Shown: one piece after another, positions 36,118 through 44,760 of the stretch
Numbering within the stretch: position 1 is the first letter of the stretch
Layout: each line of letters begins with the position of its first letter
Origin: Pseudomonas sp. MRSN 12121
Lineage (GTDB): Bacteria; Pseudomonadota; Gammaproteobacteria; Pseudomonadales; Pseudomonadaceae
Length of the DNA stretch: 64,000 nucleotides
Direction: 5' to 3'
Assembly: GCF_000931465.1 (NCBI RefSeq)
Contig: NZ_CP010892.1
Coordinates: 4,487,388 to 4,551,387, forward strand
Position numbers and translations under genes: made by a program
The notes under the pieces: model-generated
Seen by the model: only the letters and a program-made list of their open reading frames with translations
Databases searched by the model: none
Told to the model about the DNA's origin: nothing

Positions 36118-37227
36118 ATGAGTACCGCCGCGCCTATCCTGCTCACTCCCGGCCCCCTGACCACCTCGGCCCGTACCCGCCAGGCGATGATGGTGGACTG
36201 GGGTTCATGGGATGACCGCTTCAACCAATTGACCGCCAGCCTCTGCGAGCGCCTGCTGGCCATCGTCGACGGCGCCGCCAGCCACCACTGCGTGCCCCTG
36301 CAAGGCAGCGGCACCTTCGCCGTGGAAGCCGCCATCGGCACCCTGGTGCCCCGCGACGGCAAGGTGCTGGTGCTGATCAACGGTGCCTACGGCAAGCGCC
36401 TGGCGAAAATCTGCGAAGTCCTGGGGCGCGACTTCAGCACCTTCGAAACCGCCGAAGACCAGCCGACCACTGCGGCCGACGTCGACCGCCTGCTGCGGGC
36501 CGATGCCGCCATTACCCACGTAGCGCTGATCCACTGCGAAACCAGCACCGGGATCCTCAACCCGCTGGCGGACATCGCCCAGGTGATCGCCGGCCATGGC
36601 AAGCGCCTGATCATCGACGCCATGAGCTCCTTCGGCGCACTGCCGATCGACGCCCGAACCCTCCCCTTCGACGCGCTGATCGCCGCGTCCGGCAAATGCC
36701 TGGAAGGCGTGCCCGGCATGGGTTTCGTCTTCGCCCGCAAGGAGACCCTGGCCGCGGCCGCCGGCAACAGCCACTCGCTGGCCATGGACCTGCACGACCA
36801 GCACGCCTACATGGCCAGGACCGGGCAATGGCGCTTCACCCCGCCCACGCACGTGGTCGCGGCGCTGCATGAAGCCCTGCTGCAATACCACGAGGAAGGC
36901 GGCCTGGCGGCGCGCCACCAGCGCTATGCCGACAACTGCCGGGCCCTGCTCGACGGCATGACGCAACTGGGCCTGCGCAGCTTCCTGCCGGCGCAGATCC
37001 AGGCGCCGATCATCGTCACCTTCCACGCCCCGAGAGACCCGCGCTATCAGTTCAAGGAATTCTACGAGCGGGTCAAGGCCAAGGGTTTCATTCTCTACCC
37101 CGGCAAGCTGACCCAGGTCGAGACCTTCCGCGTCGGCTGCATCGGCCACGTCGACCAGGACGGCATGCGCGCCGCGGTCCAGGCCATCGCCGAAGTGCTG
37201 CAAGAAATGGAAGTGCTCGACATCTAA
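36118..37227 (+). CDS. phnW: 2-aminoethylphosphonate:pyruvate aminotransferase
   Basis: Converts AEP and pyruvate into phosphonoacetaldehyde and alanine. The 369-residue class V aminotransferase has the PLP Lys at about residue 193 (ASGKCLEGVPGMGFVFA), the PLP ring Asp near 167 (LIIDAMSSFGALPID) and the N-terminal LLTPGPLTTSARTRQAMMVDWGSWD that is highly specific to PhnW. It is followed by phnX on the same strand; 134 bp with REP sequence separate them. Confidence 0.96.
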   Translation: MSTAAPILLTPGPLTTSARTRQAMMVDWGSWDDRFNQLTASLCERLLAIVDGAASHHCVPLQGSGTFAVEAAIGTLVPRDGKVLVLINGAYGKRLAKICEVLGRDFSTFETAEDQPTTAADVDRLLRADAAITHVALIHCETSTGILNPLADIAQVIAGHGKRLIIDAMSSFGALPIDARTLPFDALIAASGKCLEGVPGMGFVFARKETLAAAAGNSHSLAMDLHDQHAYMARTGQWRFTPPTHVVAALHEALLQYHEEGGLAARHQRYADNCRALLDGMTQLGLRSFLPAQIQAPIIVTFHAPRDPRYQFKEFYERVKAKGFILYPGKLTQVETFRVGCIGHVDQDGMRAAVQAIAEVLQEMEVLDI

Positions 37228-37240
37228 CCCCACACAACCT

Positions 37241-37343
37241 GTAGGAGCGAGCGGGCGGCGATCCGACTTGCCCGCGATCGCAGGCACTGCGTTCCTTCAG
37301 GTCAACCCCGTCATCGTTCATCGCGGGCACGCCTCGCTCCTAC
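37241..37343. repeat. REP-like inverted pair between phnW and phnX
   Basis: GTAGGAGCGAG at 37241 and CTCGCTCCTAC ending at 37343 are inverse copies about 80 bases apart, with TTGCCCGCGAT and TCATCGCGGGCA inside. It lies within an operon and may modulate the phnW/phnX ratio. Confidence 0.75.
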
Positions 37344-37361
37344 ATACACAGGCATCGACAC

Positions 37362-38189
37362 ATGAACTACAACACCCCCAACCAGCTGCAAGCCGCCATC
37401 CTCGACTGGGCCGGCACCGTGGTCGATTTCGGCTCCTTCGCTCCGACCCAGATTTTCGTCGAGGCCTTCGCCGAGTTCGACGTCCGGGTGTCCATCGAAG
37501 AAGCCCGCGGCCCGATGGGCATGGGCAAATGGGACCATATCCGTACCCTGTGCAACCTGCCGGAAGTCGCCGAGCGTTATCGCCAGGTGTTCGGCCGCAC
37601 CCCGACCGACGCTGACGTCACCGCCATCTACCAGCGCTTCATGCCGCTGCAGATCGAGAAGATCGCCGAACACTCCGCGCTGATCCCCGGCGCCCTGGAC
37701 ACCATCGCCAACCTGCGCCGCCAAGGCATCAGGATCGGCTCCTGCTCCGGCTATCCCAAGCAAGTCATGGACAAGGTGGTGGAGCTGGCGGCGAGCAACG
37801 GCTACGTCGCCGACCATGTGGTGGCCACCGATGAAGTGCCCAACGGCCGCCCGTGGCCGGCCCAGGCCCTGGCCAACGTGATCGCCCTGGGGATCGACGA
37901 TGTCGCCGCCTGCGTGAAGATCGACGACACCGTGCCGGGCATTCTCGAAGGCCGGCGCGCCGGCATGTGGACCGTGGCGCTGCTCTGCTCCGGCAACGCC
38001 CTGGGCCTGACCTACGAGGCCTACCGCGCCCTGGGCAGCGATACCCTGGCCAGCGAACGCCAGCGCATCCAGGCGCTGTTCGAAGGGTCGCGCCCGCACT
38101 ACATGATCGACACCATCACCGACCTGCCGCAGGTCATCGCCGACATCAACAAGCGCCTGGCCAACGGCGAAATGCCGCAAAGCAGCTGA
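37362..38189 (+). CDS. phnX: Phosphonoacetaldehyde hydrolase (phosphonatase)
   Basis: Cleaves the C-P bond of phosphonoacetaldehyde, giving acetaldehyde and phosphate. The 275-residue HAD-family protein has the nucleophile Asp15 in AAILDWAGTVVDFGSF, the cap lysine near residue 56 that forms the Schiff base (GPMGMGKWDHIR), SCSGYP for motif II and KIDDTVPGILEGRRAGMWTV for motif IV. All hallmark residues are present. With PhnW it completes the AEP phosphonatase pathway. Confidence 0.96.
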   Translation: MNYNTPNQLQAAILDWAGTVVDFGSFAPTQIFVEAFAEFDVRVSIEEARGPMGMGKWDHIRTLCNLPEVAERYRQVFGRTPTDADVTAIYQRFMPLQIEKIAEHSALIPGALDTIANLRRQGIRIGSCSGYPKQVMDKVVELAASNGYVADHVVATDEVPNGRPWPAQALANVIALGIDDVAACVKIDDTVPGILEGRRAGMWTVALLCSGNALGLTYEAYRALGSDTLASERQRIQALFEGSRPHYMIDTITDLPQVIADINKRLANGEMPQSS

Positions 38190-38214
38190 CCGCGAGGGTT
38201 CGCCAGGCACAAAA

Positions 38215-38247
38215 CGGCAGCACCGATCCGGTGCTGTCGTTTTTTTT
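38215..38247 (+). terminator. Terminator after phnX
   Basis: CGGCAGCACCG and CGGTGCTGTCG pair around ATC and are followed by eight T residues, a clear Rho-independent signal for phnWX. Confidence 0.9.
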
Positions 38248-38365
38248 ACCGGCACCGCCGCAAACCGCGCATTTGCCCCGCGCAGAGCCTCGGAAACAGG
38301 ATTACAGTTACAGCACTCCGCCGCTTAGAACGGAGACTACTGACCTGATGAACGAGGAAGGCGCT

Positions 38366-38914
38366 ATGCCCTGGAAGAACTCCGACAGCCGTTACAGCAC
38401 GGTGTCGATTGCATTGCATTGGCTGATGCTGGTGTTGTTGATCGCGGTGTACGCCTGCATCGAATTACGCGGGATCTTTCCCAAGGGCAGTGGGGGTCGG
38501 ACGCTGATCAAGGAAGCGCATTTCATGCTCGGCCTGACAGTGTTCGTGCTGGTCTGGCTGCGGCTGTTCGCCCGTAGCCTGGGGGTAGCGCCGAAGATCC
38601 TGCCGGCCCCGCCGACCTGGCAGCAGGTGCTGGCCAAGTTGATGCATTGGGCCCTGTACCTGTTCATGATCGCGATGCCGATCCTCGGCTGGCTGATCAC
38701 CAGCGCAGAAGGCCACCAAGTGATGTTCTACGGCATCGACCTGCCGCTGCTGGTGGCCGAGAACAAGCCTTTGGCCAAGCAGGTCGAAGGCTGGCACGTG
38801 CTGCTGGGCACCATCGGCTATTGGCTGATCGGGCTGCACGCGGGGGCCGGCCTCTATCACCACTACTTCGTGCGCGACAACACCCTGCAACGCATGCTGC
38901 CCAAGCGCGGCTAA
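38366..38914 (+). CDS. Cytochrome b561 family protein
   Basis: The 182-residue protein has four membrane segments with b561-type haem-ligand His: SIALHWLMLVLLIAVY, KEAHFMLGLTVFVLVWLR, LMHWALYLFMIAMPILGWL and WHVLLGTIGYWLIGLHAGAGLYHHY. It resembles YceJ/CybB superoxide:ubiquinone oxidoreductases. GAGGAAGG five bases before the ATG at 38366 favours this start; ATG 38348 would add six residues. It is monocistronic. Confidence 0.88.
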   Translation: MPWKNSDSRYSTVSIALHWLMLVLLIAVYACIELRGIFPKGSGGRTLIKEAHFMLGLTVFVLVWLRLFARSLGVAPKILPAPPTWQQVLAKLMHWALYLFMIAMPILGWLITSAEGHQVMFYGIDLPLLVAENKPLAKQVEGWHVLLGTIGYWLIGLHAGAGLYHHYFVRDNTLQRMLPKRG

Positions 38915-39843
38915 GCGCGCCCCGGCAGGGCAAAACCCCGGCGGCCCTGCAACCCGCCGGTGTGCACGAAGATCAACCGGCTGCCGGCGGCGAAACGCCC
39001 GGCCTCCACCTGTTGCTGCAAGGCCAGCAAGGCCTTGCCGGTGTACAGCGGCTCCAGGGGGAGGCCGCTGTGCCGTTCGGTCTCATCGATAAACGCCAGC
39101 AGCGCCGGATCGACCTTGGCGAAGCCGCCGCGACTGCTGTCCAGCAGTTCATAACCCGCAGCCTGCCTCCCCGCCTCCTGCACAATCGCCGTCACCCGTC
39201 GGGCCACGCCGTGATCGTCCGGCACCGCCAGGGCGCCATACACCGGATGGCCGCCAGCCTCCGCCAGCACCAGCCCGGCCAGGGTGGTGCCGGTACCGGC
39301 GGCCAGCCACCAGGCTTGATAATCCTCCCAGCCCAGCGCGCTCAACTGGCCGCGGACCTGGCTCACCAGCGGCATGCAACCGCTGGCGCCGAGCAAGCCG
39401 CCACCGCCCTCCGCCACCGGCAACAGCTCGGGGTATTGCGCCTGCCAGGGCTGCCAGAACCCGGGTTCGTGTCGAGCGCGGTAGCCGGCGTAACCGAGCC
39501 AGTGCAGAGCCATGCCGAAGCCTTGCAGGTCGCGCACGGTGGGCGTGTCCTGCGGGTGGCCGCGCAGCAGGCCCACAGTGGCAAAGCCAAAGCGCTGGCC
39601 GGCGGCCGCCAGCGCATGCAGGTGATTGGAATGCGCGCCGCCCAGGCTGATCAGGCCACGAGCGCCGGTTTCCCGAGCCCGTGCCAGATGCGGGGCGAGC
39701 TTGAACCATTTGTTGCCGCTGATCAGTGGATCGATCAGGTCCAGGCGCAGCACCGCCACCTCGACGCCGGCACGGGACAGCCAGTCGAGGACCAGGGGTT
39801 GCAGGGGTGCGTTCGGCAGGTTGGGGAAAGGGCCGAGACTCAT
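38911..39843 (-). CDS. PLP-dependent D-cysteine desulfhydrase / ACC deaminase-like enzyme
   Basis: The 310-residue protein is a fold-type II PLP enzyme of the DcyD/ACC deaminase family. ISGNKWFKLAPHLA near residue 44 holds the PLP Lys. LISLGGAHSNHLHALAAAG binds substrate, and AAGTGTTLAGLVLAEAGG binds phosphate. It may break down D-cysteine or a related D-amino acid. The C-terminal LIFVHTGGLQGRRGF is the typical family ending. Four bases overlap the convergent cytochrome b gene. Confidence 0.85.
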   Translation of the reverse strand: MSLGPFPNLPNAPLQPLVLDWLSRAGVEVAVLRLDLIDPLISGNKWFKLAPHLARARETGARGLISLGGAHSNHLHALAAAGQRFGFATVGLLRGHPQDTPTVRDLQGFGMALHWLGYAGYRARHEPGFWQPWQAQYPELLPVAEGGGGLLGASGCMPLVSQVRGQLSALGWEDYQAWWLAAGTGTTLAGLVLAEAGGHPVYGALAVPDDHGVARRVTAIVQEAGRQAAGYELLDSSRGGFAKVDPALLAFIDETERHSGLPLEPLYTGKALLALQQQVEAGRFAAGSRLIFVHTGGLQGRRGFALPGRA

Positions 39844-39942
39844 AAAGCAAGACGGTGATGCATGGCGGGCGGGTTCTGGGTGGCGAAGGTGGGGAGTCTA
39901 TCAGCCTGGAGGGCCCTATCGCGGGCAAGTCGGAACAGTCAC

Positions 39943-39980
39943 AAAAAAGCCACCGGGACCCTGCACAGAGTCGCGGTGGC
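39943..39980 (-). terminator. Terminator after fadH
   Basis: On the minus strand GCCACCG (complement of 39974-39980) pairs with CGGTGGC (complement of 39949-39955) and is followed by six T residues. The stop of fadH is at 39997. Confidence 0.85.
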
Positions 39981-39996
39981 TGTCGTTACCGGCGAA

Positions 39997-42036
39997 TCAG
40001 AGTTCGGCGGCCAGGCGCGAGCCCTGGTTGATCGCACGCTTGGCGTCCAGCTCGGCGGCCACGTCGGCGCCGCCGATCAGGTGCACGTTCTGCCCGGCGG
40101 CCAGCAGGCCTTCATGCAATTCGCGCAGCGGGTCCTGGCCGGCGCAGATCACCACGTTGTCCACTGGCAGCACCTGTGGCTCGCCGCTCTCGCCGATACG
40201 GATATGCAGGCCCGCGTCGTCGATCTTCAGGTACTCGACACTGTTGAGCATCTGCACCTGCTTGTTCTTCAAGCCGGTGCGATGGATCCAGCCGGTGGTC
40301 TTGCCCAGGCCGTCGCCGACCTTGGAAGTCTTGCGCTGTAGCAGGAAGACCTGGCGCGCCGGGGCATGCGGCTCGGGCTTGATGCCGGCCACCCCGCCAC
40401 GGGCCTCCAGGTGCGTATCGATGCCCCATTCCTTCCAGAACGCTTCGCGGTCCTGGCTGGTGGCCACGCCCTGGTGCACGAGGAACTCGGAGACGTCGAA
40501 GCCGATACCGCCGGCGCCGATCACTGCCACGCTCCGGCCCACCGGCTTGCGCTGCAGCAACACGTCCAGGTAGCTCAGTACCTTGGCGTGGTCGACACCC
40601 GGAATCGCCGGCGTGCGCGGCGCGATACCGGTGGCCAGGATGATTTCGTCATAACCGCCCGCCACCAGTTGCGCGACATCGACCCGCTGGTTGAGGCACA
40701 GCTCGACGTGGGTGGTCTGCAGCTTGCGCTTGAAGTAGCGCAGGGTTTCATAGAACTCTTCCTTACCCGGCACCCGCTTGGCGACATTGAACTGGCCGCC
40801 GATTTCGCTGGCCGAATCGAACAGCGTCACCTGGTGGCCGCGTTCGGCCGCCACGGTCGCCGCCGACAACCCGGCAGGGCCGGCGCCGACCACGGCAATC
40901 TTCTTGATCTGCTGCACCGGCAGGTAGTTGAGTTCGGTCTCATGGCAGGCCCGCGGGTTGACCAGGCAACTGGTGAGCTTGCCGCCGAAGGTGTGGTCCA
41001 GGCACGCCTGGTTGCAACCGATGCAGGTATTGATTTCATCGCCACGCCCGGCGGCCGCCTTGTTGACGAACTCCGGGTCGGCGAGGAATGGCCGCGCCAT
41101 GGACACCATGTCGGCGTCGCCTTCGGCGAGGATCTGCTCGGCCACTTCCGGGGTGTTGATGCGGTTGGTGGTGATCAGCGGGATCGATACCGAACCGCGC
41201 AACTTGGCCGTGACCTTGCTGAAAGCGGCGCGCGGCACCTTGGTGGCGATGGTCGGGATCCGCGCTTCGTGCCAGCCGATGCCGGTGTTGATAATGGTCG
41301 CGCCAGCCTGCTCGATGGCCTTGGCCAGTTGCACGATTTCTTCCCAGGTGCTGCCGCCCTCCACCAGGTCGAGCATTGACAGGCGGAAGATGATGATGAA
41401 GTTCGGGCCCACCGCCTCGCGCACCCGGCGGACGATTTCCACCGGCAGGCGCATGCGGTTCTCGTAGCTGCCGCCCCAACGGTCGGTACGGTGGTTGGTG
41501 TGCGCGGCGAGGAACTGGTTGATGAAGTAGCCTTCGGAGCCCATGATCTCGACGCCGTCGTATTCGGCCTGCTGCGCCAGGGTGGAGCAGGTGACGAAAT
41601 CGCGGATCTGTTTCTCGATGCCTTCCTCGTCCAGTTCCTTGGGCTTGAACGGGTTGATCGGCGCCTGGATGGCGCTCGGCGCCACCTGTTTCGGGCTGTA
41701 GGCGTACCGCCCGGCATGCAGGATCTGCATGCAGATCTTGCCGCCGGCCTCATGCACCGCCCGGGTAACGATACGGTGCTTGAGCGCCTCCTCCTCGGTG
41801 GTCAGCTTGGCCGCGCCGGAATACACCCCGCCTTCGTCGTTGGGGCCGATGCCACCCGTCACCATCAGCCCCACGCCGCCACGGGCGCGCTCGGCGAAGT
41901 AGGCCGCCATGCGCTCGAAACCGCCGGGCTTTTCTTCCAGGCCGGTGTGCATCGAGCCCATCAGGGTGCGGTTGCGCAGGGTGGTAAAGCCCAGGTCCAG
42001 CGGGGCCAGCAAATGCGGGTAGTGAGCGGCGGCCAT
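39997..42036 (-). CDS. fadH: NADPH-dependent 2,4-dienoyl-CoA reductase
   Basis: Reduces 2,4-dienoyl-CoA in the breakdown of unsaturated fatty acids. The 679-residue protein has an N-terminal old-yellow-enzyme TIM barrel (LLAPLDLGFTTLRNRTLMGSMHTG, then SEGYFINQFLAAHTNHRTDRWGGS). A 4Fe-4S cluster motif follows (CIGCNQACLDHTF and the later LTSCLV). The C-terminal half is an FAD/NADPH domain (VVGAGPAGLSAATVAAERGHQVTLFD and VIGAGGIGFDVSEFL). Met at 42036 has GGAG six bases upstream and is preferred over 42048. Confidence 0.95.
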   Translation of the reverse strand: MAAAHYPHLLAPLDLGFTTLRNRTLMGSMHTGLEEKPGGFERMAAYFAERARGGVGLMVTGGIGPNDEGGVYSGAAKLTTEEEALKHRIVTRAVHEAGGKICMQILHAGRYAYSPKQVAPSAIQAPINPFKPKELDEEGIEKQIRDFVTCSTLAQQAEYDGVEIMGSEGYFINQFLAAHTNHRTDRWGGSYENRMRLPVEIVRRVREAVGPNFIIIFRLSMLDLVEGGSTWEEIVQLAKAIEQAGATIINTGIGWHEARIPTIATKVPRAAFSKVTAKLRGSVSIPLITTNRINTPEVAEQILAEGDADMVSMARPFLADPEFVNKAAAGRGDEINTCIGCNQACLDHTFGGKLTSCLVNPRACHETELNYLPVQQIKKIAVVGAGPAGLSAATVAAERGHQVTLFDSASEIGGQFNVAKRVPGKEEFYETLRYFKRKLQTTHVELCLNQRVDVAQLVAGGYDEIILATGIAPRTPAIPGVDHAKVLSYLDVLLQRKPVGRSVAVIGAGGIGFDVSEFLVHQGVATSQDREAFWKEWGIDTHLEARGGVAGIKPEPHAPARQVFLLQRKTSKVGDGLGKTTGWIHRTGLKNKQVQMLNSVEYLKIDDAGLHIRIGESGEPQVLPVDNVVICAGQDPLRELHEGLLAAGQNVHLIGGADVAAELDAKRAINQGSRLAAEL

Positions 42037-42248
42037 CGGTAACTCCACATCGAAACGATCACGGAAAGAATGCGGAAGCTCTGCGGCCTCCGTCGGTCAT
42101 GCTCGACAGACTAAGAGCAGCCCCCCAGGCGCTCAATGACCGTAACTGACAACTTATTGATCCAAATGCGCAGCCCGCCCTTGGCAACCGAGAACATGCG
42201 CCCTACCCTAGTCAGCGAATCCCGCACACGGCTGCCGACTGCTTTCCC

Positions 42249-43379
42249 ATGCGCACACTTCTGTATTTCACCTTCTCCCTGGCGCTGATCGCCGCACTGA
42301 CCAGCTATACGCTATGGACCCGCGAGCGGCCGATCGGGCACTACCTGTCCGACCTGCGCATCCAGCTGGCGGTGGACCAGGGCACCCCCGCCGACAACGG
42401 CAACCTGCTGGGCATCCAGCCGGAACTGTTCCCCACCGACTACCAGAGCCCCGAGCGTCTGCACCGCAAGCTCGCCGCCTACCTGCAACAGGCCCGCGAC
42501 CAGGGGCTGCTGAACGACAAGACCGTGGTCGTGCTGCCGGAACACATCGGCACCTGGCTGATGCTCAGCGGCGAGAAAAACGAGCTGTACCAGGCCGCCA
42601 GCCTGAAGGAAGCGATGAACTGGCTGGCGGTGAGCAACCCCCTGCCCTTCCTGCGCGCCCTGATCACTGCCAAGGGCGACAGTCGCCTGGACGACGCCCA
42701 TCTGCGGATGAAGGCCCCGAGCATGGCCGAGCAGTACCAGCGCCTATTCGGCGGCCTGGCCAAGGAATTCCGCATCACCCTGGTGGCCGGTTCCATCGTC
42801 CTGCCGGAACCGGTGATCGAAGGCAGCAACCTGCAGATCGGCAGTGGCGCGCTGTACAACACCACCCTGGTGTTCGGTCGCGATGGCCTGCCGCTTGGCC
42901 AGCCCCAGCGCCAGCTGTACCCGAGCTTCGACGAACGCGGTTTCATCAAGGCCAGCGCCGACCAGGCGGTCCAGGTCGTCGACACCCCCGCCGGCCGCCT
43001 GGGCGTGCTGATCGGCAGCGACAGCTGGTACCCGGACAACTACCGCAAGCTCGATGCCCAGGGCGCCCAGTTGGTGGCGGTGCCGGCCTTCGTCCTGGGC
43101 CGCGGCGCCTGGGAGCGGCCATGGCGCGGCTACAAGAACCTCGCGACGCCGAGCGAGGTCAGCCTCAAGCCCGAAGAAGTCAGCGAAGGCGAAGCCTGGC
43201 GCCGCCTGACCCTGACCAGCCGGGCGCCCAGCAGCCTGGCCAGCGCCGGTGTCAGCGTGTTCCTGCGCGGCCAGTTCTGGGATCAGGGCAGCGCCGGGCA
43301 AAGCTTCATCAACGCCAGGGGCGAGAACTTCGCCGATGGCGACGCCCGCGGCGCACGCTTGCTGAATATCTGGTTGTAA
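42249..43379 (+). CDS. Membrane-anchored nitrilase-superfamily protein lacking catalytic Cys
   Basis: The 376-residue protein begins with one membrane segment (LLYFTFSLALIAALTSYTLW), leaving a periplasmic nitrilase fold. Glu98 (VVVLPEHIG) sits at the position of the conserved Glu. The Lys motif reads QPQRQLYPSF, with Arg/Gln at the expected Lys. The nucleophile segment reads GVLIGSDSWYPDNYR where active members have GVLICYD...YR, so Gly256 takes the place of Cys. It looks like a pseudo-amidase. Five bases separate it from an AraC-type regulator, implying an operon. Confidence 0.75.
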   Translation: MRTLLYFTFSLALIAALTSYTLWTRERPIGHYLSDLRIQLAVDQGTPADNGNLLGIQPELFPTDYQSPERLHRKLAAYLQQARDQGLLNDKTVVVLPEHIGTWLMLSGEKNELYQAASLKEAMNWLAVSNPLPFLRALITAKGDSRLDDAHLRMKAPSMAEQYQRLFGGLAKEFRITLVAGSIVLPEPVIEGSNLQIGSGALYNTTLVFGRDGLPLGQPQRQLYPSFDERGFIKASADQAVQVVDTPAGRLGVLIGSDSWYPDNYRKLDAQGAQLVAVPAFVLGRGAWERPWRGYKNLATPSEVSLKPEEVSEGEAWRRLTLTSRAPSSLASAGVSVFLRGQFWDQGSAGQSFINARGENFADGDARGARLLNIWL

Positions 43380-43383
43380 GCCC

Positions 43384-44421
43384 GTGAAGCCCCAACCGAT
43401 GCGCCTCGGAGACCTGTCGGTCGGCTTCGTCCATAGCCTGGCCGATGCCGTACGCGGCCATGGCATCGACCCGCAACCGCTGCTGGAGCAATACGGCCTG
43501 GACACCGCGCGCCTGGCCGAGGCCGGTGCACGACTGTCGATCCCGCGCTACATGCGCCTGGGCCACGCGGCGATCCAGCTGACCGGCGACCCGGCCCTGG
43601 GCTTGCGCATGGGCCAGCTCAGCCGCCTGAGCCAGGCCGGCCTGGCGGGTGTCACCGCGGCCCAGGCCCCCACCGTGCGCGAGGCGGCTCGCTGCCTGAC
43701 CCGCTTCGAGGCCTTGTATGGCTCGAACTACCGCGGCCAGTCGAGCTTCCACGAAGATGCCGATGGCGCCTGGCTGCGCTTCTACTCCATCAGCCCCTAC
43801 AACGCGTACAACCGCTTCGTGGTGGATTCGATCCTCGCCGGTTGGCTGCAGCAACTGGGCAGCCTTGGCGCGCCGGTCAGGGCCGAACGCATCGAGATCG
43901 AGTTTGCCCAGACCGATTACCGCGAGCGCTACGACGTCCTGGGGGATTGCCCGATCCAGTTCGGCGCCGAGCACAATCAGTTGCGCCTGGGCCAGGCCAC
44001 CCTCGCCCAGCGCAATGCCGGGCACTGCCCCAGCACCTGGCAACAACTGCTCAAACTGTGCGAACGGGAACTGGAGCAACTGACCCGCACCCGCAGCCTG
44101 CGCGAACGCATCACGCAGTTGCTGGGGCCGTTGCTCAGTGGTGGCCGGGAGCCCGACCTGGAGGAAGTGGCGGCACGCCTGAAGCTGCCGACCTGGACGC
44201 TACGCCGCAAACTCGCCGAGGAAGGCACGCAGTTTCGCGCCATTCTCAACGACACCCGGCGCGATCTGGCCATGACCTACATTCGCGATACCGAACTGGC
44301 CTTCGGGGAAATTGCCTACCTGTTGGGCTTTGCCTCGGCCGAGGCCTTTCAACGGGCCTTCAAGCGCTGGAGCGGCCAGACACCGGGCGAGTTTCGCCGC
44401 AGCCACCGCCAGTCCGCCTGA
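43384..44421 (+). CDS. AraC-family transcriptional regulator
   Basis: The 345-residue protein has an Arabinose_bd-like N-terminal domain (VGFVHSLADAVRGHGIDPQPLLEQYG, typical of OruR/ToxR-like regulators) and a C-terminal AraC helix-turn-helix pair (DLEEVAARLKLPTWTLRRKLAEEGTQFRAIL and AFGEIAYLLGFASAEAFQRAFKRWSGQTPGEFR). The start is GTG 43384 or ATG 43399; neither has a strong ribosome-binding site, consistent with coupling to the upstream gene. Target unknown; the coupled nitrilase-fold protein may take part in its signal. Confidence 0.87.
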   Translation: MKPQPMRLGDLSVGFVHSLADAVRGHGIDPQPLLEQYGLDTARLAEAGARLSIPRYMRLGHAAIQLTGDPALGLRMGQLSRLSQAGLAGVTAAQAPTVREAARCLTRFEALYGSNYRGQSSFHEDADGAWLRFYSISPYNAYNRFVVDSILAGWLQQLGSLGAPVRAERIEIEFAQTDYRERYDVLGDCPIQFGAEHNQLRLGQATLAQRNAGHCPSTWQQLLKLCERELEQLTRTRSLRERITQLLGPLLSGGREPDLEEVAARLKLPTWTLRRKLAEEGTQFRAILNDTRRDLAMTYIRDTELAFGEIAYLLGFASAEAFQRAFKRWSGQTPGEFRRSHRQSA

Positions 44422-44454
44422 AAAAAAAAGCCACCGGCGTTACAGCTCGGTGGC
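44421..44454 (-). terminator. Terminator overlapping the end of the small ORF
   Basis: On the minus strand GCCACCG (complement of 44448-44454) pairs with CGGTGGC (complement of 44430-44436) over an 11-base loop and is followed by nine T residues. The stop codon of the 28-residue ORF lies inside the loop. Confidence 0.85.
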
Positions 44455-44526
44455 GTCTTCTGCGGGTTCCAGCGGGTCCAGTTCGAAAGCCTGGAATTCC
44501 AGCAGTTCTTCTTGGTAATCGTCCAT
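44440..44526 (-). CDS. 28-residue acidic small protein
   Basis: The ORF encodes MDDYQEELLEFQAFELDP followed by ten residues, and is strongly acidic with no membrane segment. AAGGAG six bases before the ATG is an excellent ribosome-binding site. Codons reach into a Rho-independent terminator. A longer in-frame version from 44649 lacks such support. Function unknown. A leader peptide for attenuation is possible, but no downstream gene is on this strand before the terminator, so a free-standing small protein is more likely. Confidence 0.6.
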   Translation of the reverse strand: MDDYQEELLEFQAFELDPLEPAEDATEL

Positions 44527-44760
44527 GGCGGACTCCTTGTTGCAGAGAGGTGAATAACCTTGCTCGGTGATTTTCCTACTGACCTTGGCTAGCAGCATAA
44601 AGTGCCGGTATGACAGAAAAAATACCTCGCACCCGCCTTCGCCCTGCAAAAGAAACGTAATCGCCAGCGACCGATTTACCCGGGTCGGACCATTGCCCGC
44701 ATCAGGGATGCGGCAATCGCGGGAACGCCCTGTCCGGGTCGGCCCCGCGAGGCCGGAGTT

